NCBI GenBank assembly: GCA_002189035.1
Contig: CM007990.1
Coordinates: forward strand, 1,550,001 to 1,614,000
Reading direction: 5' to 3'
Origin: Utricularia gibba
Lineage: Eukaryota > Streptophyta > Magnoliopsida > Lamiales > Lentibulariaceae
DNA: 64,000 bases
In this document: positions 17,936-29,482 of the stretch, one piece after another
How the letters are laid out: each line of letters starts with the position of its first letter
How positions within the stretch are numbered: the stretch's first letter is position 1
Notes under the pieces: model-generated
Database searches by the model: none
What the model saw: the letters and a program-made list of their open reading frames with translations, nothing else
Told to the model about the DNA's origin: nothing
Program-made: the position numbers and the translations under genes

Positions 17936-18640
17936 GCATGTAGAACATTGTATTAAATGATTTTTCGATCCTTTAAGATTTAAGAGTATCGTCAATCCAC
18001 ACACATGCGAGAGGCTTTTGTTGGTGATTTTACACCCCCAACCTTTTCGGGTTTTGAAGGGACTTTTTGAAGCCTAATCCAATCTAATAAATTGGAAACT
18101 TGTGCATGCGCAAGACCCAGTTCACTCTGAAACCCATCAAAACTAATGGGTTTGTGTCCCATATTAATTAGTTGAAAACCATTTTAAATTGGCAATTGCA
18201 CTTGACTCGTAGATATATATATTTAAAGAAACATCATGAACAATAGAGGTGGCTTGTGGCAAATAGATAGAGACAAGGTGATTCTAGATAGTAGGGTTTG
18301 TTGGACCAAATCTAGATCAAAGAAGACTGTTGGGGTTGATGTGGCATCGATGAACAGAGCGTGGGTAATTAGAGGCATGGATAGTATCGAGGTAGGAGTT
18401 TTAGAAGAGACAGCAGCTAGATCCATCGAGAGAACTCCTTTAGATTGTTGGAAAATGAATGCAAAAAATGAGAAAAGATCAAAATCTTTGGAATGTAGAA
18501 TATTGTCCTAAAAGATTTCTCGATCCCCAAGTTACAAGATGTTATTTGAGAACCACTCTTTCTGACTCAAAAATTAGTGCATTATATCTGCACACACACA
18601 CGCTAGAGGCTTTTGGGGTCGGTTTTGCACTCCCTCTAAC
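17936..18640 (+). repeat. Imperfect direct repeat pair, possible decayed LTR or TRIM ends
   Basis: Two diverged copies of one sequence lie about 550 bases apart. Near 17,936 GGCATGTAGAACATTGT is followed by a run to TTTTCGATCC and ACACATGCGAGAGGCTTTTG. Near 18,492 GGAATGTAGAATATTGT is followed by TTTCTCGATCC and CACACACGCTAGAGGCTTTTG in the same order. The spacer has a 91-codon open frame (18,236-18,511) with no family resemblance. The layout would fit a small retroelement with terminal direct repeats; no primer-binding site was found. Confidence 0.35.
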
Positions 18641-19569
18641 ACTGAATGTTACCGGCAATGTTACCCCTTCTCCAATACTATTATTCTAACAGTGGATGTT
18701 GCCGGCAATCCTACTTATTTTAGATTGAATCAATTTTGAGTGTGAACTTGCTTGCGATGTAGATTAGCCTTATGTCGAGTGAGAAATTTGTGAAGCTGCG
18801 ATAATCATGATTTTAGAACTTGGGTTTAGTGAATTTTACAAGCTTTCACTTGATTTCTTGTACTCAGGGGAACTGTTTTGGTGTTCGTAAGTGCTTGTGT
18901 AGTTTAGTTTAAGCAAAATATAATGAAGTCACAGTGGAAGTACACTTCACATTTATCAAGCACATGAAACAAGAGATAAGCTTATATACCTCTTGTATCC
19001 TAGATTACCTAAGGAGGGGGCTATATAAATTGTTATCATCAAAACCACATGTGATAAGATCTTGAAGCAAAGACTTTGGAACAAGAGATACTAGATCCCA
19101 TCTCTTTGCTCCCTTGTTTCCTCCCTCGGGTTCATTTGGGCCATCAGATATAAAATCGACAACGAATATCAGCTGCAAAGCTTGCTCAAAATGGAGATTG
19201 AAGATTCATCTCTATTGTCAAAGTGGGGAAGAAATGAAGAAGAAAGGTCTGGACTTTGATCTTATGAAGAAGAAGTGCGGAATTGAAAAGCTTTATAATG
19301 AACTGGTCAAGTCGTGATTTTGTTGCCTTCTTTTTCATGATTGTTTCTTGCATGGGTTTAGGCCTCATTAAGGATGTATTATGCAACTAATGAGTACAAG
19401 GTTTCTGGTTTAGAATGAGAACCAATGACACATCTATTTATTCATAAGGAAGAATACATCGATGAGTTCATTCACATTGTGTACTCGTTTCTGCAAGAAT
19501 TCACTCTACTGCTCAACACTATGATGAATCTAAGATAGGGGTTTCCATTCTGATCTAGATGGCTGTTGG
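18641..19569. other. Intergenic, short local repeats only
   Basis: Contains two copies of a GTTRCCGGCAAT motif (about 18,648 and 18,695). No gene recognised. Confidence 0.35.
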
Positions 19570-20200
19570 TAACTCAAAATAGTAGCAGGGGTAGTTATAT
19601 TTGATACTCAACCACTTCAAGATGCACTCCTTGTACAAGAAATGTCCTATGCAAACTCAGCCATGCAGATGGCACAGATATCCATCCCCGAAATTGATGC
19701 CGATTTGCTCAGCAATGCCTTCTCCACTGTAGACTCCACCATTGCCATCATGACCGGTGCTTCTTGCATAGATCTCTCAATGATCTCCTGCTCCACCATG
19801 AAGTCGTCAAACACCATGTGGATTATGTAGTTGATTGTGGCATGGTTAAAATCTGTTGACATTCCACGAATCACCGTCAAAGCCATGGTTTGAATGGAAT
19901 ATAGCATATATTTGTAGACTTTCCCTTCGCACCGAGACCAATACTCTCATCCTATTAGATGGTTGTCGATCTCTTGAGTGATGGATATTGACCATATAGA
20001 TGCCATCGGGATGAAGACCTAGAAGGAAGGACGAATGTAGTAATTGAATATCATCCTCGACCATGACTTGATCCGAAAACAAGAGTCCGATTTCCTAGTC
20101 TTCCCCATCGTCGGTTTCATAGTGGTGGAAGGCCACGCTTTCAATATCTTGATGAAATTGAATAAAGTCAAGCATCTCCGTTGACATGACTATTGAAGTA
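19570..20200 (-). pseudogene. RING-H2 zinc-finger protein pseudogene
   Basis: The minus strand encodes a recognisable RING-H2 protein tail (E3 ubiquitin ligase type). VFDDFMVEQEIIERSMQEA and ALLSKSASISGMD are followed by the first zinc-ligand pair CAIC (about 19,660-19,680) and, after a TAG stop and a small gap, HFLYKECILKW. The final ligand pair, normally CPxC, reads PCYYF, so the last cysteine is gone. In-frame stops upstream (about 20,080 and 19,950) add to the decay. There is no intron evidence, so it may be a retrocopy. It lies just outside the first Harbinger element. Confidence 0.6.
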
Positions 20201-20781
20201 GGTAGATGGTGGGGTATTTGGTTTATTAAGCAAATCCTGATGGAAACATTTGTTAAATAAGGAAATTAAGATTATATCTAAGTGGATATAAATATTATTA
20301 ATATGTGATAGTATCATATCATAACTGTTAGAGAAGTTAAGAATATTTAAATTTTATTTGAATTTAAGGGTTTTCTCAATAAAAATAGATTTATGTACCA
20401 CATTAACATTGTTATTGCTAAATCTTTATTTACAAAAACCCATAGGTACTTGATTGTGATGATCGAACCCAAGTTATTCAAAAAGTTACACCTTTTTAGC
20501 ATCTTGATATCTAGTGTTGACACACAAGATTTAGCTTATTCTACTTTTTTAAGAGGGAAGGTGTTCTCGAAGTCATTTGTCATCACCTCAACCTTTTCGT
20601 TTGTGTCTGCACGATAACAACCTTCACCTACACATAAGGTAGACTATACCACCAATCACAAACATAACATCATAAGTATAACATCATGACATATCATCAG
20701 AAAAATGTAAATTTGCACATCATAGAGACCCATCGGTCACATAGGGTGTGCCTCCCATGATATCACATCACGTTACCATTA
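20201..20781. other. Flank of the first Harbinger element
   Basis: No gene recognised. The last bases before the element are TTA (20,779-20,781), the left copy of its target-site duplication. Confidence 0.4.
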
Positions 20782-21829
20782 GGGCATCTTCAATGATAGG
20801 TAGACAAAACGACGTGACACCATTATTAATTCTCCATCCTCCTTTATTTCTGTACGTCCATTGTTATAAAAATTTTTTTATGCATCAACCCTTTTCAACA
20901 TGGAAGTTGGACATCCATCGGACAAATATAACTTTTTTTCCTATGAATTACTCAATTCTTTCCTATTTTTGTTCCTCTACCTAAAAATTGTTTCCAAGAT
21001 CTACACCCAACATATTTCAAAACCCTAGTCAAGTGCAGACAATCATATTGAATCGATGATGGTCTAGGCTTCTTTTTGATTTCTATTCTTTGGCATTTTA
21101 GTTTGTAATTACATTATGTTTCATGCTTTATTACTTGTATTTACAAATCTATGTTTCTCATTGATGGGATCAAATTTTGTGCATCCTGAAGATCTTTGGC
21201 TGCTATAGACAAATGGCTTTAGTATTTAATTGAATGTTTCACTGAAGGAATTGAGGTAAAATGTATGTAATGATTCACGGTAGTTTTTTAAATTTATTGT
21301 ATAAAGGAGTAATGTTAGTTTTTAAGAAAATAATTCATTTTATTAATAGTTAAAAGAAGATTAAATGATTTATTGGCACATTTATATGTTTGTTTGAATA
21401 TGGAGTAGTTTTAATTTTTAAGTAAATGATTCAGTTTGTGAGTAGTTACATAAACTTGGTTAAATCATTTTTAGAAAAATTTCTTGAATTGTTTGTGTAT
21501 GGAGGAGCTGTTTTGATTTTTTTTTCAACTAAATGATCAATTTATGAGTATTTGTATTAAGTTGATTAAATGATTATTTAGTGGTTTTGTAAATTTGTTT
21601 TTGTATGCATAAGCAGTTTTAGTTTTGTAAATTTGTTTGTGTATGAGGTTAATTAAATCATTTTTTTGTAACTTAGCTTTGAAGGATAGGATTGTTGGCA
21701 TGATATGATTACCATATATTTATTTATGGTTCAATTAATACTATTTTATCACCTGTAGCTCTAAGTGGAGTATTGGTTGTTTTGTATTTACATTATGATA
21801 TTTATGTCATCATTATTGTAGATGATTGA

Positions 21830-22440
21830 TCAAAGCAGATTACAATAAAAAAGATGGACTGAAGATGAAGAACTACTTCTTGTTTTAGCTTGGTTCAATG
21901 ATAGGATTGATCCCATAAGTGGAAATTCATAGACGGTAGACTTTTTTGGGCAAGAGTTGCTACTTATTATTCTGATGTAGGAGTTGGGAGAAATCCTGAT
22001 ACTGATGCTTTGAGGAAAAAATGGAACAACTTGAATCGAGATGTCGAAAAGTTTGTTGGTTGTTATAGTCAAGTCTCGGGTAGGGCAACAAACGAAATGA
22101 ATGAACATGACTATAAATGAGATGCTACAGTCCTCTTCAAGCAACAAATTGGGATGGATTTTGGTCATTTGAGCTGTTGGGAAATTTTGAGAAAGGAACC
22201 AATGTGGAAAATGGTAATTCTTTAAGTTTGTTTATATTAGTTTATTCACTTACACACAATCTGAATTTTTCTGTGACTGTCCGTGAATCTTGGAAGCAAG
22301 AATTTAGGCAAGAAAAGGCGTAATGAGAATGAAGCAGAGATAGAAACGGAAACTCCTAAGACACAACATGATGTGCATCCTATGGGCCGAAAAGCAGCCA
22401 AGCGAATGCATAGTGATGGCTACAGTCATTGAAGCTCCAA
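21830..22440 (+). pseudogene. Harbinger accessory Myb/SANT-like protein, broken
   Basis: Translation gives RWTEDEELLLVLAWFNDRID, an in-frame stop near 21,930, then ARVATYYSDVGVGRNPDTDA, LRKKWNNLNRDVEKFVGCY, and after a probable intron KAKNEAEIETETPKTQH and PMGRKAAKRM. This order matches the plant NAM-associated / Myb-like proteins that accompany Harbinger transposases and act in DNA binding. The in-frame stop and a later frame loss indicate decay. Confidence 0.6.
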
Positions 22441-23019
22441 CCCAACTTAGAACTTAGTAAATACATTTGAACCATTGATAGTTACAATAAACCTCAAACA
22501 TTGAAGTAAATTAGGAAACTCTATTCTCTAAAGTTGGATTATTGCACCATTGAGCAAAGATACTTGTACAACATAGCAATGAATAGACTATAAGTTATGA
22601 TGTAATCTTTATCAAATATAAATTCTATTACTTGTGCAACAACATAAAGTGATCATAGTCAAGTAGCTGCTGAATATGTTGTGAACTTGGGAGATGGTTC
22701 AAGCAATTCAGACCCGATTCACTATTTTTAGTTTTTGTATCGTATTTATGTAAGAAAACAATTATGTTTTATGTAGGAAAGAAATTTCTTTCATAGACAA
22801 TTAATAGATTTTGCATTTATAAAATTGCTATTTTCATTGAAAAATATGTTAGAATTGCATATAATATAAAATAATGGAATATATTAAAATTGTATAATAA
22901 TATAAAGCAAATGAATATTTTAAAGCTGTAAAATATTTTAAAGTTATAGAATATTTTAAAGCATCAGAAGTTATAGAATAATTTGCAAATCTAACCTATA
23001 AAAGACTATATGATCTTCA

Positions 23020-24340
23020 TCATATTTGCATCTCTACACTCATATTTTATCTCTTTTTATAGATTATCTAAACTTTTCACTCTTCATTCGGGGTGCTATG
23101 ATAGACTTGGATGGGATAACTCAAGCAAGATACAATCATATTTTAAATAATTATGCAAATGATCAAGAAGGATCTCAAAAATGTCGAGCACCTCATCATT
23201 ACATTGAGTGTGAACGTGAACTCGTCATGCTAGATTGTATCAAGATTATTTTTCGAATAAATCTACATATAATGAAGACATATTTCATAGATGATTTCGC
23301 AGGCAACGTCCTCTATTCCTACGGATTGTTAATGCTCTCCAACACTCTGATCCTTTTTTTCAAGATAAAATTGATGCTATTGGTCGGGTAAGTCTTTCAA
23401 GCCTCCCAAAATGCATAGTTGCTATTCGTATGTTGGCATATAAGTGTAGTTTTTAGTGTGTGGATGAGTATATAGGTATAGGGGAAACCACAGCACTCAA
23501 GTGCCTACATCATTTTGTTTCAAGCATTCGCTTAAATTTTGAAGAGCAATAAATGAGAGCTTCAACTATAGAGGACATGCAATGTTTACTAACCTTTGGG
23601 GAGATACATGGATTTCCCAGCATGCTCAGTAGTGTATATTATATATATTGGGAATGGAAAAATTGTTCTGTTGTATGGAAAAGATTATATTCACGTGGAG
23701 ACTATCGAAAACCAACTTTGATATTAGAGGATGTTGGTTTTGCTGACACCTACATTTGACAAGCCTACTTTGGAATGTCAGGCTCAAATAATGATTTGAA
23801 TGTTTTATTTCATTCTCTTTTCTTATAGAATTTTCATCACGGTGTTGCCCCAAGAGTTCAATTTGAAGTGAATGGCCACGCGTATTTTTTAGGATATTAT
23901 TTAGCTTATGACATTTATCCTGATTGGCCTGTATTTGTAAAATCAATCACACCACCCCAAGGTTCCAAGAAGAAGGAGCATGCTTGACGGCAAGAGAGTG
24001 TGTGAAAGGATATGGAACGAGCTTTTGGTATATTATAAAGTGAGTTTGCTAATGTGACCACACCTGTAAGAGTATGGGATCGAGACACACTTGTTGATAT
24101 TATGCATACATGACTACACAATTTGATTATTGAAAATGAAGGTCATACTATTCATGCTGCTAATGCTGAAGCTCAATATGATCAAGTGAGAGTTGAGGAA
24201 CCAATATTCCATTCCAATGTGGAGCTCAACATGAATTCATTTCTCCTTCGAGTACATCAATCTCAAGATTTCATTATGCATCATCGTCTTAAGAGTTATT
24301 TAGTTGAACATATTTGGGCTAGATTTGGGAGTCAATGATG
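23020..24340 (+). pseudogene. Harbinger transposase (HARBI1/ALP1-like DDE nuclease), broken
   Basis: Segments in order: ITQARYNHILNNYANDQEGS, PLFLRIVNALQHSDPFFQ, DAIGRVSLSSLPKCIVAIRM, VDEYIGIGETTALKCLHHF, TIEDMQCLLTFGEIHGFPSM, WEWKNCSVVWKRLYSRGDY, then FEVNGHAYFLGYYLAYDIYP, DMERAFGILQSEFANVTTPV and VWDRDTLVDIMHT. These match the plant Harbinger nuclease family. Several stops and frame changes interrupt it (for example near 23,457, 23,550, 23,986 and 24,110). ERAFG at about 24,013 is the region of the catalytic glutamate. No working protein is expected. Confidence 0.75.
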
Positions 24341-24572
24341 AAAATTGTATTTTGTTTCTAAATTTTTATTAATGTAGTTTTTTTATGACATTTTTCTTTT
24401 ATTAGTAAATTAATTTGTATTATTTACAAATTAAACCTATACTGGTTGTATATTACTGTATAAAGCGTGGACGAACTATTAATAAGTAATAAAAATACTA
24501 TTTGATAAAATAAAATAATGACATGAATTATTTTACTAATAGTCCATCCGCCTATGATAGGAGATGCCCTTA

Positions 24573-25784
24573 GAAGAGGTTTGGACCATGGTGTCCCACG
24601 TCAACCTCACTCCCATTCTTGGTAAGATCTACCCTCAAACTCATGTTGGGTTTCCATTGGAGATACCTCAACCAAGGTTGCACCCTCACCCCTTGTGACT
24701 CGCATCATATCATGGTACTTCGTCTCTTACTTATGCATTCTCACTCATGCTTCCTCTTACCTTCATTTGGCTCCTTACCCTTCTCCCAAAACATGATCCC
24801 CTTTTTATGTATCTCGACATAGTGGCACTCCTCTGAGGTTCCAACCTCCAACCCTTCATCATGCCTTCCCCTCATATATCACTCATGATTTTTGAGCTTG
24901 TGAGCCCTTTTATTTCATTAACTCTTCACCTTACGGGCTAAGTATGTGAACAGTCGGCCCTCTTACTCCTATCAAGCACTTAGGCCATTCTCCACCATTA
25001 CATTGGGTCAATCCTTACCATATCTCATCCCTCACTTGGGCTCACAACCATACTGTGCCCTACATCTAGCACGCGACTCACCATCCTTGGCACACACATG
25101 CTTGCCTAGTCGCATGGAGCTCCCATCTTCTCAAGCGGATCTCTCCCACGAGCATTCTCGAGGTTTGCTCGAGAGCATGGTATGCCTCTGCCAAGAGTTG
25201 CATGCCATGTTTGGTTTTGACTAATTCCTTGCACACGAACAGTCAAGCAAAGGGGTTCCTAGTAGCCTCTTCACATTTATCCCCCTTAGCCTCTTTACAT
25301 ACTGATTAATCATCCAAACTCAACATAATTCATACCCGGTTTATGATATGTATATGGGGTAAGGTGCACTTGGAGGGTGCCCCGAACCACCCTAGGCAGC
25401 CATGTGCCCCATTAGGCCATCATGTGCTCATGTGCCATGTTGTGTGACGAGAATGATCCAAAACCAAGCCATGAGATTCAAGAAAGGTCTAATTGTCCGT
25501 CCTACATTTGCCCATGCACACCCCTGACATGATAGATCCCCAACAGTCCCTCCTATGCGACCCACGTCAGCTCAATCACTCAACGTCTCCATCCCCATAT
25601 GTCTCATCCATCCCTATATGAAACCAAGGATTAGTGCTCTCGTGCGACTCGTTCCTTGATCATCATAACTACTACTCAATCTCATCAAGCAAGATCATTC
25701 GAGTGGTCATTGAGCCAAAGTGCTCCCCCCATCACTCTCTGTGCAAGTGGCAGCTAGGTCTCGTGCCTACGCCAGCTATCATAC
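24573..25784. other. C-rich non-genic block
   Basis: After the Harbinger element the composition changes to C-rich on the plus strand, and open frames become long by composition only. Short repeated words such as CTCACTCATG occur. No protein family was recognised. It may be part of an older repeat that the Harbinger element entered. Confidence 0.35.
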
Positions 25785-26165
25785 TATCATGCTCGCATCA
25801 TGCCATTGTCGTTACGAGTGTCAACCACAACCACATAATTCGTTAGCCTCATCCTATCAAGCTAATGCACGGTGTTGGCATCATGGACGTCAACTGCAAC
25901 TCCCCTCATAATGAGCTCTTTTGACCTCATGATGCCCCATACAAGATGCTTGCATTGCCGTCATGGGCATCAATTGCAGCCCTATTCAAATCGAGCTCGT
26001 TTGACCTGTACTACTAAACACTAGGTACTCACATTGCCGCCATGTGCGTCAACTACAGCCTTGCTTGTTATGAGCTTGTTGGCCTCGTACCACATCGCAC
26101 TAGTTGCTTGGCATTGTCGCCACAGGCATCAATCGCAGCCTCTAAATCATCGACACTGCCCTATA
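25785..26165 (+). repeat. Degenerate minisatellite, about five copies of a roughly 79-bp unit
   Basis: The pattern CATTGYCGYCAYRGGCRTCA followed by AYYGCARCC and GAGCTYGTTTGACCTC recurs at about 25,801, 25,876, 25,955, 26,033 and 26,114, spaced 75-81 bases apart. Copies differ by substitutions and small indels. Open frames across it have no resemblance to known proteins. Confidence 0.6.
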
Positions 26166-28078
26166 GTATGTGAAATGCCTCGCCACCGTCCCAGGTGGGA
26201 ACTCACCTTGCTACCGCTCTACGATGCACGACACGTCTCAACTCATCGCTCACTCTCACCCAAGATCCCTCTTGAAGCTAGTCGCTCACTTGCTTGAGGA
26301 ATATCCCTTTACTGTAATGTGGCTTGGCTTTGTCGGTTGCTCTCGGGCTGGTTAGCAAGTCCCCTGTGTGGCCTTGCTGCGTCCGCAACGCATGCCCCTC
26401 ATTTATACTTGGCATGATGTGTCTCCATGCGCCTTCATCCCATCACGTCATTCAATGTTATGTGGCTGATGCCAACTCTAAATGTGCTTGAATACATTAC
26501 GGACTTCCACATGTTGGTTGGATGGTGCCGCACACTATCGCAGGCCAACCATTCTTGGCATGCCACCAACTCTCACCACGGGCCTACCCTCATGTAAGCT
26601 TATGTTGCCCAGGCAGGTTGTCCAAGATTCGATGTTACACCCAATTGCTTGCATAGATGTGGTTGTTCTGGGTTCTGTTGCCTCCATTGTGCAGTGTCGA
26701 CGAAGACCCCTCACTATTGGGCATGGGATACCACAGGCCTACGCCAATATCTCATTCAAACAAGATCAAGCAATCCTTTTTTGAGTTCCTCCTTTTTGGG
26801 GTGGCTTGGGGTTTCCCTTATACCTTGCCAACAATAAGCTATCCAAAAGCACCACGAACACACACTCATAAGCACAGTTATATATAACTTATGAATAAAA
26901 TACATTTGGCTTGCAATTCACATATCTAAATGAATGGTGCTGCAAAAAAGGGACCTCTGTTTCGATTTAACTTTTGGTGTGAATCTTCTCTACTTCGAGT
27001 CTTCGAAATGACGTGCAGCTCAACTTCTCCCTGCTCGATTCCTCGGGGACTAAATCCACCACTTGGGAGGTGTATAGTTTTGGGAACATTTTATTTGCCT
27101 TTTCTTATTATTTATTTACAAGAAAAAATAGGAATGAGATATGTTGTACGCACTTTAATTTTAATAAATAACAAAGGAAAAAATAAAAGTGATAAAATAT
27201 TGTTACAAACCAATTTTCCATTTTTGTAGCTAAAAATAGAAAATCCAATAATAGAAGGAAATATAGCTTTAAATAAATCATACTCTATGAGTTTAAAAAA
27301 ACCATATATCTAGCTAAATAGGGTTTATTGTGCCTCCAAACATAGGTAATTATGTGTGTTTAGTAGGAATGTTCTTTAAAATAAATATAATTTGTAAAAA
27401 ATTTGCATAATTTCTCTAATCTTATATTTCAAACGTTGTATTCATGTGAATTTTGTTAATTAATTAAAAATTTTCATATATCCTAAACAAATGTATCAAA
27501 TACAATAGCATTATAAATGTACAATTAGAAAACCTATTTATCAAGTACAATGTATACTTATCAATATAAATAATTTAAATATATTATTAATTAACCATTG
27601 TTTTGGAATTTATTTAAGAGAAAAATACACTTATTATAATTTATAACCTTTTTTCAAAATTTCCACAATTGATTTTCTCTAGTAACATGTAGGTGGGTTA
27701 AATGAACTAAATAGATAAATGAATAAATATATAAATTGATAATCGAAACCAAATCAAATTAAATCGGTTCCATTTCAAATTAGTTGTATTAGTCGATAAA
27801 TAACAAAAGTAACTGATAATTGGTTTACACCAAATTATCTTCTAATTTTGGTTTCGATTTCGATTTCAGTTAGTTCACTCGATTTTTTCAGCTATTGCTC
27901 GATTTTCAGTTGCACATGGATTTTTAGGTTTTAGGCCAACTGAAACTGAGATTGATGATGCTGTGCGCATTGGATGCAAAAAGGAGAACTATTAAGCACC
28001 TGATGAATCCTTCCCGTTGGGAGTACACTGTACTGTAAAGCTTCATTTCTCACACTGAGCCTGAGGGTAACTCCCATC
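26166..28078. other. C-rich then AT-rich intergenic DNA
   Basis: C-rich to about 26,870, then AT-rich. Frames of 60-100 codons occur but none resembles a family. The last 150 bases are the probable 3' UTR of the seven-transmembrane gene on the minus strand. Confidence 0.35.
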
Positions 28079-29389
28079 TCACAGCTCAAACTCATCTTCA
28101 TGCTTCAACTGCACAGCTGCAGCTTCTTCCTCTTCGTCATCGATCACAAAGTAAGGATTGTGGGCCTCCGGCTTGAACTTATACCCTGTAAACACATAGA
28201 ACGCCAAGGTGGCGGCTTCCCCGGCCAACACAGCAGTCCACAGGTACCTGTAAGAAGTGATGGTCTCCAGAGCATAGACCACAACTCTTGTGAAGTAGAT
28301 GTAGCATATCACCACGATGTAATAGTGCCTGAACAAAGTCAACTTCATCAGATTCACTGCAGCTTTGCCATCAGTTCTAGCTGCTTCCCTCAGTTTCCTG
28401 ATTGACCAGACAATGGGGAAGAGCACAGCACAGCAACAGATAACATCAACGAGCAGGAAGACTTGCTTCCATGTCACCCAGTTTTGTCCTAGAGGCCCGG
28501 TTTCATCAATCACAACTTGGGCGATGTTTGCAACTACTTGCAGAGGGATCACGATTATCAGCACCTTCTTTTCTCTATCCTGCAAGTATGGTTTCAGAAA
28601 GGACCAGCCCGTGCCAATCAGGACAAGCAAAGTGAAGAGAGATATCCCCTTAAGGAAGCTGAAGATATAGAACAATACATCCCATCCATGGGCTGAACCA
28701 GTGCGCTTGATATAGTACTTATCCTCCGCTTCGCATAAGAGATTCAGAGCTTTGAGAATCGCCACAGCCAACATAAAGAAATGAATCCGGAAAACAGTGG
28801 CTCTCTTCTTGTACAGAACATGAATCCAGATTCCAGAAAGAAGGAAATAAACCAAAGACAGCAAAAAGTAAACCCTAGGCAAAATGGTTTTACCCGCAGG
28901 AAGATAGTCGCGGCGATTTGCTCCCCCACCCTCCAAATTGTACATCGCCGATCGCACCTTCATGGTAACTTTGAGCTGCTGGAGGCAGTTGGCGAACACG
29001 AGGGTGTACTGGTCGGCGATCGATTCAGCATATAAGCGATTGAATTCGGAGATGGCGGGGGATTGAAGCTGATCGAAGGTGACAACTTTCTTCACCGAAT
29101 CCGATCTGAGAACGCAATTGATCTCCCCATCCTCAATCTGCTGCAGGACGTGCATCCAGGCGTCGCGGGTACAGAGAAAAAACCCCACATTTGACAGCGC
29201 CTGCTGGTCAGGGGTTGGGGACAGGGAAAGACGAGTAACGTTGAGCTCCAATTGGCCGCGGGGAGTGAAACCGAACTCGTCGATGGGGATTACGGGGCGG
29301 CCGTCAGATCGGAATTCGACGAAGCGGATCTCGGCGGCGACGAGGGAAACCATAAAGAACAAAAGGAGGAAGCGGCGCAGGAGCGCCAT
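28079..29389 (-). CDS. Seven-transmembrane protein of the lung-7TM / CAND6-CAND7 type, single exon
   Basis: An uninterrupted 436-aa frame from ATG at 29,389. This start is preferred to the upstream ATG at 29,434 because it leads directly into a signal peptide (MALLRRFLLLFFMVSLVAAE). The protein matches the lung seven-transmembrane receptor family; its Arabidopsis members are the candidate GPCRs CAND6 and CAND7, and the animal relatives are GPR107/GPR108. After a luminal domain of about 170 residues come seven hydrophobic segments, beginning LPRVYFLLSLVYFLLSGIWI and including DVLFYIFSFLKGISLFTLLV, WKQVFLLVDVICCCAVLF and HYYIVVICYIYFTRVVVYAL. The tail is acidic (DDEEEEAAA). G-protein coupling in plants is debated, and relatives are also linked to Golgi and endosomal trafficking. 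The gene is intact. Confidence 0.9.
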   Translation of the reverse strand: MALLRRFLLLFFMVSLVAAEIRFVEFRSDGRPVIPIDEFGFTPRGQLELNVTRLSLSPTPDQQALSNVGFFLCTRDAWMHVLQQIEDGEINCVLRSDSVKKVVTFDQLQSPAISEFNRLYAESIADQYTLVFANCLQQLKVTMKVRSAMYNLEGGGANRRDYLPAGKTILPRVYFLLSLVYFLLSGIWIHVLYKKRATVFRIHFFMLAVAILKALNLLCEAEDKYYIKRTGSAHGWDVLFYIFSFLKGISLFTLLVLIGTGWSFLKPYLQDREKKVLIIVIPLQVVANIAQVVIDETGPLGQNWVTWKQVFLLVDVICCCAVLFPIVWSIRKLREAARTDGKAAVNLMKLTLFRHYYIVVICYIYFTRVVVYALETITSYRYLWTAVLAGEAATLAFYVFTGYKFKPEAHNPYFVIDDEEEEAAAVQLKHEDEFEL

Positions 29390-29474
29390 CCTGTCGGCGT
29401 TTGGACCGAGTGAACGAGGAGACCAAACAAGCACCGTGAGTTCAGAGCTTCGTGTTCCTTGTTTTTGACTTTTA

Positions 29475-29482
29475 TATTTATA
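29475..29482 (-). promoter_or_regulatory. TATA box of the seven-transmembrane gene
   Basis: TATAAATA on the minus strand, about 90 bases before the chosen start codon. A short leader with transcription starting near 29,445 would fit and would exclude or only just include the upstream ATG. Confidence 0.55.

Larger units (their letters stand above)
20782..24569 (+). mobile_element. PIF/Harbinger DNA transposon, 3.8 kb, with TIRs and TTA duplication
   Basis: Left end GGGCATCTTCAATGATAGG (20,782 on) is matched by the complement of the right end, GGGCATCTCCTATCATAGG (24,569 back). The element is flanked on both sides by TTA (20,779-20,781 and 24,570-24,572), the three-base duplication typical of PIF/Harbinger. 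Inside are the two genes expected for this superfamily, in order and on one strand: a Myb/SANT-like protein and a DDE nuclease, both broken by stops. The element can therefore only move if supplied with proteins in trans. Confidence 0.85.

Noticed and set aside
24946-26837. Several 60-100 codon plus-strand proteins in the C-rich block
   Set aside because: Stop codons are rare here because of composition, the frames cross a minisatellite, and no domain is visible.
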